This document shows positions 1-10,977 of a stretch of 64,000 nucleotides of DNA, piece by piece; the stretch's first letter is position 1, and each line of letters starts with the position of its first letter. Made by a program: the position numbers and the translations under genes. The notes beneath the pieces are model-generated. The model worked only from the letters and a program-made list of their open reading frames with translations. It did not search any database and was not told where the DNA came from. Source of the stretch: Limnephilus marmoratus (taxonomy: Eukaryota > Arthropoda > Insecta > Trichoptera > Limnephilidae); contig OU862933.1 of assembly GCA_917880885.1 (NCBI GenBank), positions 6,867,452 through 6,931,451 of the forward strand, in the 5' to 3' direction.

Positions 1-302
1 TTATTTTTATACGTACAAGTCATAATCTAATAAATTACACGTAGGAATCCAAATTTTTTGCTATCGTTGTAGTCAGTTTAAGGTCCTAAGTTAAAAAAAT
101 ACAGCTATTCGGCACCAAAACCACTGCTGTTGACCAGTGTAATTTATCGAGAAGGCCAAAATCGATTTCTCTCCTTGTATCAAATGGGAACCGTCCTTGT
201 ACAAAAACGATTATCTATAAATTCTATAATTCAATTCAAATAGGATGAAAGGTCAATAAATAATAATTGCACCCATTGATTGTCAGTTTCTAGAAAATGT
301 AA
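1..302. other. AT-rich flank, no feature recognised
   Basis: No convincing ORF, RNA gene or repeat boundary is visible before the LINE begins near 303. Confidence 0.5.
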
Positions 303-3119
303 CCAAGTGTTTTTTCCCAACGCCCAAACCTACTTTTCCTGTCTGAAACCCAGATAGCTGAGCCTGTAGACACCTCCTATCTGAACTGCCCGGGCTTCAC
401 CCTCGCAGGCAAGTTCAGACCTAAAGGAGGTGTCTGTCTCTATAGTCGAGCTGACGTCAACTGTGTGCGACTGTTGAATCTGGAAAACTCCAGATTCGAC
501 GTAATGTGGGTACGCGTCAATCTTGCCAGTACGGTAAGATTCTACGCGTGTTTATACCGCTCACCGAACCTTAGCGAATCAGACACGTCCGAGCTCTTCA
601 AACACTTAAGCGATACTATTGATGACCTCTTGCCCCGCTACCCTACGGCAGAGTTTGTGGTCCTGGGGGACTTCAATGTTCATAACGAACCTTGGTTGAA
701 GTTCTCAGGATCAACAGACTCGGCTGGACGCCAAGCGGAATCCTTTGCCCTTTGCTACGGATTGGAACAAATGGTTCAGGAGCCTACAAGGGTTCCTGAT
801 GTCCAGACTCACCGTTCCAATCTGTTAGATCTATTTTTAACTACTGTGCCACACGGTTACAGGATTGAAGTCACAGCGCCTTTAGGATCGTCCGACCACT
901 GCCTGGTGACGACATCAATCCCTGTAAACTTCAGACCACCAAACGAGAGGCTGAAGAGAAAAGTGTGGCACTATAGGTCAGCAGATTGGTTCGGTCTGCG
1001 GGCACATTTTAATGCTTTTCCGTGGTCAGCTGTCTGTTTTCGGACTTCGGATCCCTCAAGATGTGCCCAGGAAATTGGTGAAGTCATCACATCCGCGATG
1101 GATGGCTTCATCCATTCTACTGTTAAGGAAACTGGTGTGGGCTCAAAGCCGTGGTTCAGTCGACAATGCGCTGAAGCAGTGCGACGAAAAAACGCGGCTT
1201 ACCGAGCCTACAACACATCTAGAACATCCGAAGACAGAACAGCTTACAACAAAATGGCAAAGGAAACCAAGAGAATCATAAATAGGTCGAAATTGGAGCA
1301 CGACCTGCAGATCAGCAGAAAGCTGGCTGCATGCCCGCATGGCAGCAGGCAATTCTGGTCGCTTGCGAGCTCAATAGGTCGCAATTTCTGCAAATCCAGT
1401 TTGCCACCTCTCACCAGACCTGACGGCTCACTAGCAAACACCGCCACCGAAAAGGCAAACTTATTAGGTAAAATGTTTGCGGATAACTCAACCCTCGATG
1501 ACCAAGGTGCTGTCCCGACGTCGGTTCCTCACTGCGGTTTTCGTATGAAAAAGCTGAGGATTCGGCATCGGGAAGTACTCCATGTTTTACGAGGGCTTGA
1601 TGTTAATAAAGCTAGTGGGCCTGACGGAATACCTGCCCTGGTACTGCAGAGGTGCGCTGCAGAAATAGCTCCAATTTTGACGAAGCTTTTTAAATTGTCC
1701 CTGAAGACTGGCTCTGTGCCCTCTGGTTGGAAAAAAGCGGTTATCCATCCTATTCCAAAGAAGGGTGACCGCTCCAACCCGGCCAACTACCGCCCCATAG
1801 CGATCACATCAGTTCTGTCTAAGGTGATGGAACGTGTGATCAACGACAAACTGCTCACATACCTCGAGAAGAACAAAATTATTAACGACCGTCAATACGG
1901 ATTCCGTCGGAACCGCTCGTGCGGTGATCTTCTCGCGTATGTGACGCATGTTTGGGGGCGATGCCTGGAACGTTTCGGTGAGACCCAAACGGTTGCACTG
2001 GACATCTCCAAGGCCTTTGACCGGGTTTGGCACCGAGGACTTGTCAACAAACTGCATTCTTACGGACTTCCCGCATCCTTGTGTATGTGGATTGCCGACT
2101 TCTTGAGGGAGAGGTCGATTCAGACGGTAGTCGATGGTTTCATTTCTTCCTCACACTCGATAAATGCTGGCGTCCCGCAGGGATCGGTTCTGTCTCCGAC
2201 TTTGTTTTTGTTGCACATCAACGACCTTTTGTCATGTGCACCAATTCACTGTTACGCGGATGACAGTACAGTTCATGATAGCTTTTTGTTTGACAAGCCC
2301 CCAAAGGGCTCACAAACTCCAACAGCTCGTAGGGCTTTGAAGCAAAGAATGGACGGTTACCTCGAGAGTGTTTTCTCTTGGGGTAAAAATAATCTCGTTG
2401 AATTTAATGTTTCAAAGACCCAATCTTGTCTGATTACGTCTAAAAGGGATCGAAATGAAAATCTAGTCTCTTTCAACGGAAGCAATCTTCCGAACAGGCC
2501 CTCCATTGATATGCTTGGTGTAACCCTAAGTGACCAGCTCAGGTATGGGGGCTCCATCGAAGCCAGAGTAAAGTTAGCCTCCCAAAAACTGGGCGTACTG
2601 TACAGGGCCCGCAGATACTTTAATAGTACACAACTGCTAACCTTGTACAAATCACAAGTACGCCCCACGGTTGAATTTGGCAGCCATCTCTGGTCTGGAG
2701 CTCCAAAATACCTGAAAAATACCCTCGACTCTGTGCAGAAACGGGCGGTCCGTTTGATAGATTCTCCCATCTTAACAGACGGATTGCAATCTTTAGAGCA
2801 CAGGCGTCGGGTGGGAATGCTATCCTTGTTCTACCGGTATTACAATGGAAGATGCTCTGAAGAACTAGCATCATTGATCCCTTCGGCACCGGTGCATAGT
2901 CGGGAAACACGCCAAACGCGTGCCCAACATTTGTACACGGTTGACATTTGTCACATGAGAACGGGTCGTTTCTTCGACTCGTTCTTGTGTTCAACAGCTC
3001 GGCTGTGGAATGATTTGCCGGCCTCTGTGTTTCCTCCTTCCTACAACATGGGTCTCTTCAAGACCAATGTTCATTCCTTCCTCTCCTCAAAAAAACTCTC
3101 CACACAGCATCCCAGATGA
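303..3119 (+). CDS. LINE ORF2: endonuclease-reverse transcriptase (N-terminus missing)
   Basis: The open frame of about 939 codons runs without a stop to TGA at 3117-3119. Endonuclease landmarks are LSETQI, VVLGDFNVH and SSDHCLV. Reverse transcriptase landmarks are the NKASGPDGIP block, NYRPIAI, QYGFRRNRSC, ALDISKAFDRVWH, AGVPQGSVLSP and the catalytic HCYADDSTV. The C-terminus contains LWNDLPASVF, usual for jockey-clade proteins. The protein nicks target DNA and primes cDNA synthesis from its own RNA. No methionine start is present because of the 5' truncation (the first in-frame alternative codon is GTG at 465), so this copy probably cannot initiate normally although the rest is intact, which suggests recent insertion. 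Confidence 0.85.
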   Translation, partial: PSVFSQRPNLLFLSETQIAEPVDTSYLNCPGFTLAGKFRPKGGVCLYSRADVNCVRLLNLENSRFDVMWVRVNLASTVRFYACLYRSPNLSESDTSELFKHLSDTIDDLLPRYPTAEFVVLGDFNVHNEPWLKFSGSTDSAGRQAESFALCYGLEQMVQEPTRVPDVQTHRSNLLDLFLTTVPHGYRIEVTAPLGSSDHCLVTTSIPVNFRPPNERLKRKVWHYRSADWFGLRAHFNAFPWSAVCFRTSDPSRCAQEIGEVITSAMDGFIHSTVKETGVGSKPWFSRQCAEAVRRKNAAYRAYNTSRTSEDRTAYNKMAKETKRIINRSKLEHDLQISRKLAACPHGSRQFWSLASSIGRNFCKSSLPPLTRPDGSLANTATEKANLLGKMFADNSTLDDQGAVPTSVPHCGFRMKKLRIRHREVLHVLRGLDVNKASGPDGIPALVLQRCAAEIAPILTKLFKLSLKTGSVPSGWKKAVIHPIPKKGDRSNPANYRPIAITSVLSKVMERVINDKLLTYLEKNKIINDRQYGFRRNRSCGDLLAYVTHVWGRCLERFGETQTVALDISKAFDRVWHRGLVNKLHSYGLPASLCMWIADFLRERSIQTVVDGFISSSHSINAGVPQGSVLSPTLFLLHINDLLSCAPIHCYADDSTVHDSFLFDKPPKGSQTPTARRALKQRMDGYLESVFSWGKNNLVEFNVSKTQSCLITSKRDRNENLVSFNGSNLPNRPSIDMLGVTLSDQLRYGGSIEARVKLASQKLGVLYRARRYFNSTQLLTLYKSQVRPTVEFGSHLWSGAPKYLKNTLDSVQKRAVRLIDSPILTDGLQSLEHRRRVGMLSLFYRYYNGRCSEELASLIPSAPVHSRETRQTRAQHLYTVDICHMRTGRFFDSFLCSTARLWNDLPASVFPPSYNMGLFKTNVHSFLSSKKLSTQHPR

Positions 3120-3166
3120 CATAGGCCCTGAGGGAAATTATTTTCCTCAGGGCCTCCTGTGTGGAG
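3098..3166 (+). other. Two-tier 3'-UTR hairpin of the LINE
   Basis: The outer stem CTCCACACAG (3098-3107) pairs with CTGTGTGGAG (3157-3166). The inner stem GGCCCTGAGG (3124-3133) pairs with CCTCAGGGCC (3145-3154). It lies just before the poly(A). The same inverted arms persist in three truncated copies elsewhere in the window. A role in reverse-transcriptase template recognition is inference. Confidence 0.75.
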
Positions 3167-3199
3167 TTAATGTAAAAAAAAAAAAAAAAAAAAAAAAAA

Positions 3200-4313
3200 G
3201 CGTTGTCCTCTGCATACAATATACCTACCTACCCAAGATCGATTATTATAGGGGTCGCGATGTATCACCCGATAGACAGAATGATTGGCTTATACTTACT
3301 TCTTTTTTATTACCGAGCTATCGAAGATAATATTACGCAGTTGAAATAGATAATTCGAAAAATTAAAACCCTATGAAAAGTGCTGGCACTTGCTGACCTT
3401 AAACCAGTAAAAAGATCAGATAATTCTAGTATTAGGACGAGTTCACAACTCTTCAGAACTGAAATATGTATTACAAATTTATCATTTTCGCAATTATATT
3501 GACCTTCGAGATATAGTACCTACCTACTAAGACCGGACGGACATCTTTGCCCGATACCGCTTCGTCTATTTGCACATGGCTTTATTCTTCATAATAATTG
3601 CTTTGATAAATAATTCACCATTATTGATTTAAATACATGACGTCCGCGGAAACTCGTAGTACAATCGGGAAACTGGTGAATCTACATCTAACAGGGAACC
3701 CAAAAAACTAAGACCTAGAGAAATTATTTTCGTAGGGGCGTCCTGTGTTTATGTAAAAAAATATATATTAAAAAACTTTTGGAGCCAGGTCTTCACTTCA
3801 ACGCATTTCAAAACACATTATATAATTTAAAAAAATACAACTTTGGACTCGATTTACTCGAAAACGAAAAAAGCACAAAGCAAAAAAAAAATTATACCAC
3901 AGAACCGATGCAGAATCGCCAGTTTCCTTGTTTTTCTGCGAGTTTCCGGACACCGTGTATAACAGCAGGACATATGGCGACAATAAGACGGAAGTCTCGT
4001 CAATAATAAAATCGGATAGAAGTTCTTTGAAAAATTAACAAATAGCATATATTATATATTTGTTCGCAGTGCCATCGTCAAATATGCAATTCTATCGATA
4101 GATTGGAGAAAAGTAAAATTTAGATCGAACCAGGGCCTCAGAATAAGAGAGGTCTATCTTATAATATGCAAAGTAGACAGATTTGTGATCTCAGGAGGAA
4201 ACCCGGTCGTAGAGAAATTTGAATAACAGGTATTTTACCTAACTGTTGCTGTCATTGTCGCTCATACTTCCCCGAATACTGAGCGAAATGGACAACTGAT
4301 ATCAGGCTGATAA
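3200..4313. other. No gene seen
   Basis: AT-rich sequence with only short ORFs that have no recognisable domain. A short poly(A)-like stretch near 3755-3775 and an 'aaaaaaaaatt' run near 3885 suggest old retroelement tails, but no boundaries can be drawn. Confidence 0.4.
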
Positions 4314-5063
4314 TCTATCTAAAAATGAATCGCTAAATTTGTTGGTAAGCGCAAATCTCGAGAGCGGCTGAACCGATTTCGCTAATTCTTTTTTTAGAAT
4401 ATTCCTTGAAGTTCGAGGATGGTTCTTACGGAGAGAAAAATTAAGAAAATGACGCAGAAAATTAAATAATAACAGAAAACATCGCACGTTTGACAGTTCG
4501 CGTGTTAGAGAATGACATTTTGCAAAACAATGAATGATTGTTCAATCAGGATTCTATTTTTGAAAAGTTTATTTAAAGTAGGTACTACCCTAATATTTTG
4601 AATCGAATCAAGAATTTCAGATATTTTAAATAGGTACCTATGTTAGATACCAAATTTATATACATGAAAAATGGAAATTTGAAAAAAAAATTGTAAAAGG
4701 TGGCACGCGGGCTGTTTAAAAACTGAATGTACTGGGATTGAATATATGGAACGCGGGTGGAGGGTTGGCGGGACGAGGGAGCGGGAAAGGGAAGAGGGAA
4801 GGCGGGGAAGGTGGTAGGGAAACGCAGGAGGGGGGAGGGGGACCTGGGAGGGGGGAGGGGAACTCGGTAGGGGGTTCGCGGGACGGGGGACGAGTGGAGT
4901 GGGGAGAGGGAAGGTGGAGGTGACGGAGTGGGAACGCGATAGGGGAAGAGGTCGCAGGAGAAGAAGGGGAGGCGGAAGGGAAACGGGACGAATGGGAAAG
5001 GACATGCAGAGAGAAACAATTTCTTTATTAAATGGCATTGCAACGCATGCCGGGACCAGCTAG
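4314..5063 (+). mobile_element. Non-autonomous Helitron
   Basis: The element starts with TC (TCTATCTAAAAATGAATCGC) after an A and ends in CTAG before a T, the A^T insertion rule of Helitrons. The 5' 170 bp (AATCGCTAAATTTGTTGGTA, CGGCTGAACCGATTTCG) matches the recurrent 5' region of arthropod Helitron families as I recall them. The 3' third, 4,750-5,010, is strikingly purine-rich (G-rich plus strand). There is no Rep/helicase ORF, so it depends on an autonomous partner. Confidence 0.7.
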
Positions 5064-5489
5064 TACCTAAATAAAATCATCAAAGTAGAGGTTTTGCATT
5101 CCCCCTTTTTAAACTCCAAAATTCATTTGTCTTGTTCATTGTATAATTTCACAGAATGATCAGGACATTCTGCTCAGAAACCAGCAATTTAATTAATATG
5201 TGTGCTAACTTTTTTGTTTGTTTTATCACTAAAAGTTAAAGATGTAATTTTTAGTTTTAAAAAAGGGATCATTTATGTTTTGGTTAATTGTGAAAAACAT
5301 AGACGTTATGTTTAATTTATGTTACTTAATTCTAAAAGATTTCACTTATTTTTTTTTTGTATAAAAATAGCCTACCTATGGTTATCCACGCGACCACCGA
5401 TATTAATTAGAGCGCGAGCACTGTAGGGTTAATAAAATACATTGTCCAGGATCTCTCCGATTAAGATCAGTAGGTATTAATTAATACCT
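5064..5489. other. No gene seen
   Basis: AT-rich sequence without a convincing ORF or repeat edge. Confidence 0.4.
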
Positions 5490-6167
5490 AGAATAATTTG
5501 GAGCAGGTGGATGATTTTGTGTACTTGGGAAGTATGTTTACGAGAGATGGAAGGGCTGACAGAGATATCGAAAGAAGGGTAAATGCAGGCAACTCTATTA
5601 ATGGAGTACTGAACGCCGTTGGCGCCAACAAAAAAACTGTCCAAAGAAGCGAAGTTAGCCATCCATAACGGAGTGCTGGTACCTACCCTGATGTATGGCA
5701 GTGAGGCATGGAATTGGCAGAGGAAGGATGAAAGTAGATTGAATGCAGTAGAAATGATATCCCTGAGGCGTATGAGTGGTAAAACCATGTACGATCGTGT
5801 GAGAAATGTGGAGATCCGCGAAGAGTGCAAGGCTGATGTAAGCGTGATGAGCAAAATTAAGAAAGGGACTCTCAGATGGTTTGGGCATGTAGAGCGAATG
5901 AACGAGGAAAGGAGTGTAAGGAGAATATATGACGCAAATGTGAATGGAAGAAGAAGTCGGGGACGCCCGAGGAAGACATGGCACGACCAAGTGAATCAGA
6001 TACTTGAGTCGGGCCATGTCAAGAGTCGGAACAATAGAAGAGCATGTATGAGACGATGTATGAATGCGAACGAGGCAAGGAGTGTGTGCCAAGATCGAGT
6101 TGTTTGGCGGTCCGTCCTCTCTGCCTACCCCTGCGGAGAAACGGCGTGATGGTTAGTTAGTTAGTAG
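5490..6167 (+). pseudogene. RTE-type LINE 3' end (reverse-transcriptase C-terminus), frameshifted
   Basis: The reading frame EQVDDFVYLGSMFTRDGR is followed by LSKEAKLAIHNGVLVPTLMY and ends with VVWRSVLSAYPCGETA, the C-terminal third of an RTE-like endonuclease-reverse transcriptase family common in insects (DDFVYLGS, GSEAW, LRWFGHVERMNE and GRPRKTW blocks). The frame changes within the A-run at about 5630-5635, a one-base frameshift. After the stop comes a short GTTA-repeat tail (ggttagttagttag), the kind of simple-repeat terminus RTE elements carry instead of long poly(A). A minus-strand copy of the last 210 bp lies at 19,190-19,400. It is dead because of 5' truncation and the frameshift. 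Confidence 0.8.
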
Positions 6168-7050
6168 AATAATAATTGATTATAAAAAGTAACATTGATT
6201 CGCTGCACCGTCGTGATGTTTTTTATTTAATTTTAATTGTTAAATAAGGGAAGTACCAACCTGGTCGAAAAATACCTACCTATATAAAATATAGACACTT
6301 TTGAAGTCGAAAACCTAAAATTTCAAGTTCGACTTTCAAATTTGAAAAACAAATTCTTAAAAGTGACATGTTTTAAAACAAAAGAGTGTGCCTCCTAGGT
6401 TCGTCGGATTACTGCGGATTATAGAATCACAAAAATTGAAGTGAATTAAAAGTCGATGTTTATCAATTTCACAACCACAATAACAATCATAATTCCTTGG
6501 TGACATTATAAATACTACCCGTAGGTGGTAGGTTGTGAATAAAAACTATGTTTTGAAAAGGGTTGGCAGTTGATTGACTTCCCGCGATTAGACGGACGTG
6601 CGTTGTAAATAAATTGTCATTTTAAACTAATTATTACGATATCAGAATTTAAATTCAATTGTTAATTGTTTTATATCGTATTTTGTAGCGACCACAAAAT
6701 TTGCCACATCCATGTGTAATTTTACATGGGAAATGATACATTCATATTTTTAATTATCGTTAAATCCAAGTGCAACTATTTTTACAGGTATTCGATAGGT
6801 AAAGCCACTTCCTTTATTAGTAGAAATATAATAAGTGCATTATTTGGTTGATGTTTCTATAATAAATTAGCGTGCCAGTCTCAAAGTGCGATTATGTATG
6901 GTTATGTTTTTGAAACAATATGTAATATTAATCAACCGGTAAATGTACTTTAAGGCCCGGTTGTAAGCGTTCAAAAATAAGAAGAGAGGAAGATTTGTAA
7001 ATACGAATGTTAGAGAGAGCGCGCGAATATTAAAAATGATGGTAAATTTT
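6168..7050. other. No gene seen
   Basis: AT-rich sequence with short ORFs only and no repeat boundaries that I can support. Confidence 0.35.
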
Positions 7051-7444
7051 GGGGATCGCTGGCAACGGTTAATACGCACTTTTTAAAAAAAAAAGCTTTT
7101 GATTCACCTTTTACATTAAAAGACAACTATTTGCATTGGGGGAAGTGGAAAATATTTTTGTGTCACATGGTTTGTGATACAAAAGAAAGTGCCCCTTTAT
7201 AACGCCTACTCGCGTCAAGGCAAGAAAAACATCCCAGTTTTCAAGTAGTTTAGCGGCTACGCTAGTTTGTGTAACATGGTTTGTGATTCTGACGTACAAT
7301 CTCACAAGACGAAAGCTAATTTTAATTTTACGTAATGAAATTTAGAATGAAATATTTTCCACTTCCCCCAATGCAAATAGTTGCCTTTTAATGTAATTAA
7401 GGTGAATCAAAAGGTTTTAAAAAAAAAGTGCATATTAACTGTTG
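7051..7444. mobile_element. Long-TIR MITE, copy 1
   Basis: Begins GGGGATCGCTGGCAACGG. Its two ends share about 100 bp in inverted orientation, including TTGATTCACCTT and TTTGCATTGGGGGAAGTGG. The interior is the reverse complement of the copy at 9,664-10,070. The right end is truncated at 'attaactgttg'. No coding capacity. Confidence 0.75.
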
Positions 7445-7625
7445 ATGAAGTTGAAAATGAAGAGAAAATTGTGAAAATGTTTAATAAAATACAACTGGTT
7501 TAAAAGAGAGTAAAATCACTCGACAAATGATTATTTTGAATTTAAAGATACACTGTGATTTGTTCATACCCATAACAGGTTAAATAACAGAACCAAATGT
7601 GTTTTTAATAATTTTCGGTCACCGG

Positions 7626-7940
7626 ACGGTGACCGGTCAACTCAGAATGAAACCAACTCAGAAGCACCTCAGAAACGTCATTAAGAGTGATGATAAAAAA
7701 ATGGTTAAATAGGTTAGGTTAGGTTAGAGTTGCCGGCTATTTTAAAATTATTTTTTGATAGCTTTTAATGACCTTTCTGAGGTGTTTCTGAGTTGGTTTC
7801 ATTCTGAGTTGGTATGGAACCCACCGGACAACTCGGAATCTCCTTTGAAAAGTCATTAGGTTACGTTAGGTTAGGGTTATGCTTAATATAGCTTTTTAGA
7901 GGTGTTGAGTTGACTTGATTCTGAGTTGGCGTAGAACTTA
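7626..7940. mobile_element. Foldback MITE (CAACTCAGAATGA family), one full and one partial copy
   Basis: The full copy (about 7626-7820) has inverted arms GTCAACTCAGAATGAAACCA and GGTTTCATTCTGAGTTGG flanking a GGTTAGGTTAGG core. A second, diverged half-copy follows to 7940. The better copy at 44,917-45,504 has an 8-bp target duplication, so the family is hAT-like. Confidence 0.65.
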
Positions 7941-8554
7941 ATTTCAAAGCATACTTTGCGATTTTTTTCTATCGAGGGAATTTTCTATAATTACCGTTTC
8001 GAATCTATAAATTAAAGTGTAGATATAATCTTCAAAAATAACACTTTTTTTTAATTTAAAAGCTTAAAGTGTTCAATATGTTATAAAAATCTATAAATTC
8101 GGAAAGTAAGAAAAGTGATTAAACTTGTCTTGGTCCGCTTCTCGGTTAATACGAAATATTTCTTATTCAAACAGTTAGATTTAGCTTTATTATTACGAAA
8201 GGTGAGTATTTATGTCGGGTAGGCGATAAATACTCAAAAATATGCATTACGCGATAAATGTATTTTCCGTATCAAGTGTGAAGCGGACTTTTATACATTC
8301 GTGACTAAACAAAATACCCAAGAGAAGGTAAGGTCTTGGCATACCGATCCAAATACACACCGAACGTTTTGTCCAAACGGTTATACAAAAATGGCGTTAC
8401 ATTAAAAGGTTTCCATGGTTATTATTTAGATATTGGTTCCATCGTGGTCCCCATTTTTAAATAACAGTTTGGACAGATTGTTTTACGGGTATGCCAAATC
8501 CTGTCTGAGGGTATTTTATTTAGTCATTGGGAGGTCGTCTAGGGGTTTAGGTGC

Positions 8555-8984
8555 GAGGCGTCTACTAATATCTACAGGAATTCCAAAAACTGAAAAAATC
8601 GAACTAATATCTATGAGAACCAAAGTGTTGACGAATATCTACAGCTCAAACTGTTGACGAATATCTATGAGAACCAAAGTGTTGACGAATATCTACAGCA
8701 CTTGCAGAGGTTGGATTTGCAATTATATATAGCATATTGGAATAACGTAATATTGCGTATGCAGTTTAAAAAACTTAATTTATGTAAGTATGTATGTAAA
8801 AATCCCTAATATCGGACTATTGGACACATTTCGCTGATTAATCCATCCTACGCTCTGTAGATATTAGTTCAACCTACGCTCTGTAGATATTAGTCAACAC
8901 TCTGAAGTTCGTAGATATTAGTTCAACATATGAGCTGTAGATATTCGTCCGACATAAAGGCTGTAGATATTAGTATCTGGAGTC
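8555..8984. mobile_element. Mutator-like MITE with ACTAATATCTACAG motif arrays, copy 1
   Basis: Flanked by TTTAGGTGC (8546-8554) and TTTAGGTGT (8985-8993), a 9-bp duplication with one mismatch. Inverted ends both carry ACTAATATCTACAG, and the right end holds about five spaced copies of CTGTAGATATTAG-like motifs. It differs from copy 2 (60,938-61,312) mainly by a tandem duplication of about 53 bp near 8630-8700. Confidence 0.65.
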
Positions 8985-9443
8985 TTTAGGTGTCCGAGGT
9001 TATTGAGGATATGAACAGTTTATGCGTACTTCCTCAATGAACAAAAATCAGCGCCAAGAAAGTGATGCTCGACCTTGGCCGAGTTCTCGTTCTTTTATAA
9101 TAATGTATGCGCAGTCGGTCTGGCCTAAGCCTAAATTGAAGCGAGGCACAATACTAGTAGCAAATGAGGATATAAGGGAACAATATTAAATAACAGTTAA
9201 AAACCAGCTCCGGAAGTTTTTGCTGCTAGGCCCTGCGGGCGGTTTTTGGTTCGCCTTAGCCCAGTTTAATTGCTGGTAACCATTTTATAAATTCGATTGA
9301 AACTGGTTCCAAAAATAGCCCGATTACTCGGATAATAATAATAATTACGATGATTATAAAGGAGATACCTACCAATAGTGTTGTTCATAATGTAATGACT
9401 CATTGGTATGACTCTAAGGGAAAGTGTGCGATTCAAACTCGGT

Positions 9444-9646
9444 AGAAGTGAAACCTTCAGTAAACTAAAGTAGACAAGAGTGGGAAGGCTATAAAGCACC
9501 GCACAAAGATGAGACAGATTACTCTATCGCATTCTCTCGCATGCTAAATCCTATAGATGTACGTGTTTGCCTCTTTTTAGTGTCGCTTTTTCGTGTCATC
9601 GAGTTTCATCACAACGGTGCTAATAAAGAAGTTTTCACTTCAATAA
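9444..9646. mobile_element. Small MITE, AGAAGTGAAACCTTC ends
   Basis: The left end GTAGAAGTGAAACCTTCAG is inverted at the right end as GAAGTTTTCACTTCA. The last 100 bp match 12,737-12,835. The superfamily is not identified. Confidence 0.5.
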
Positions 9647-9663
9647 AACAAGATTAATTTTTA

Positions 9664-10070
9664 GGGATCGCTGGCAATGGTTAATATGCACTTTAAAAAA
9701 AAAACCTTTTGATTCACCTTAATTACATTAAAAGGCAACTATTTGCATTGGGGGAAGTGGAAAATATTTTATTCTAAATTTCATTACGTAAAATTAAAAT
9801 TAGCTTTCGTCTTGTGAGATTGTACGCCAGAATTACAAACCATGTTACACAAACCTAGCGTAGCCGCTAACTACTTGAAAACTGGGATGTTTTTCTTGCC
9901 TTGACGCGAGTAGACGTTATAAAGGGGCACTTTCTTTTGTATCACAAACCATGTTACACAAAAATATTTTCCACTTCCCCCAATGCAAATAGTTGTCTTT
10001 TAATGTAATTAAGGTGAATCAAAAGATTTTTTCAAAAAAAAAGTGCGTATTAACCGTTGCCAGCGATCCC
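9664..10070. mobile_element. Long-TIR MITE, copy 2 (complete)
   Basis: The terminal inverted repeat GGGATCGCTGGCAA (left) and TTGCCAGCGATCCC (right) extends for about 110 bp. It is a full-length relative of 7,051-7,444 in opposite orientation. No ORF. Confidence 0.8.
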
Positions 10071-10432
10071 CAAAATTTACCAAAACAAGTATGTATCTAC
10101 TAGAGTTCTTGTGGAAAACTTTAAAATGTCGTGATAAAACAAGAAAATTAAAATCGTGCGTCACACAATAAAATTAGTGATAATTGGAGCGAAAACTAAT
10201 CAATATGGGAATATCCAAGAATAAATACATTACTGCCGTATTAATTAATTCCCATTGTAAACTAATTGTTCAAGTAATAAAAACTTTATGAGGTAGTCTC
10301 TACTGTCTCTAGTAAACATGGAATAACACAAGATGTGCCTTGTGGGCGTGTTTCGTGATCGGGTTGATCGGGTGGCGTATTTACAATCCCTACCGCGTTT
10401 CAGTCGCTTTAACTTTTCAATATCAAAATTAA

Positions 10433-10710
10433 AATATTTAGAATTAAAATTATTAATTTCTAATATACACATTGGAAAGATTATTTTATCTAGATTTTAG
10501 AACAATTTTTGTTTTTGCAAAATGATAAAAAATTATCAATATAGAGGTGTATTTACAATATATGGGAATAATATTAAAATTTAAATATTTAGAAATAAAA
10601 TTATTAATTTCTAATATTCACATCAGAAAGATTATTTTATATAGATTTTAGAACAATTTTTGTTTTTGCAATGTGATAAAAAATAACCAATATAGAGGTA
10701 TATTTATAAT
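10433..10710. repeat. Two-copy tandem duplication of about 140 bp
   Basis: Both units contain 'tagattttagaacaattttt' and 'attattaatttctaatat', with several substitutions between copies. Confidence 0.7.
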
Positions 10711-10896
10711 GTAAATTGTCGTTACCGCGACTGAATCGGTATAGGTTTTGTAAATACGCGATCGGGTGGGCGTTCGAACCTAGAGGGCGTGTTTCGTTTA
10801 TTTACCTAATCGGGGCCTATACTTCCATACCATTTCCAAAACTGTGTTTATGAAATTCAAATGGGATGGAGATCTAAGATTTCAGGCGAGTGTAAG

Positions 10897-10977
10897 GTCA
10901 TCCGCCCATGGAGAAACTGAAAAAAAAATCAGTTGGCGACGCAATCGCAACCAACCTCCTGAACAAAATCGATATTT
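10897..10977 (+). other. Coding-like segment, inverted relative to 11,803-11,885
   Basis: Reads HPPMEKL...VGDAIATNLLNKID in one frame. A diverged copy on the opposite strand about 900 bp away reads HPLMEKL...VGDAIAINLLNKID. The differences are mostly conservative, so this may be a captured or duplicated exon fragment or a transposase remnant. Not identified. Confidence 0.35.

Larger units (their letters stand above)
303..3199 (+). mobile_element. Jockey-type non-LTR retrotransposon, 5' truncated
   Basis: The element encodes an APE-type endonuclease followed by reverse transcriptase, then a short 3' UTR with a strong hairpin and a run of about 27 A (3173-3199). The 5' end is truncated just inside the endonuclease: the reading frame is open from 303, where LLFLSETQI, the usual start of this domain, is visible at 330-356. 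No target-site duplication could be fixed. Fragments of the same or a closely related family recur on the minus strand at 12,878-12,964, 50,938-51,490 and 56,931-57,285, so this is an abundant family in this genome. Confidence 0.9.

Noticed and set aside
4585..5043. Pro/Ser-rich minus-strand ORFs of 131-152 aa
   Set aside because: Product of the pyrimidine-rich strand of the Helitron, low complexity only.
7690..7740. TTAGG telomere-like repeats
   Set aside because: Only three or four GGTTA units, part of the foldback MITE core; not a telomeric tract.
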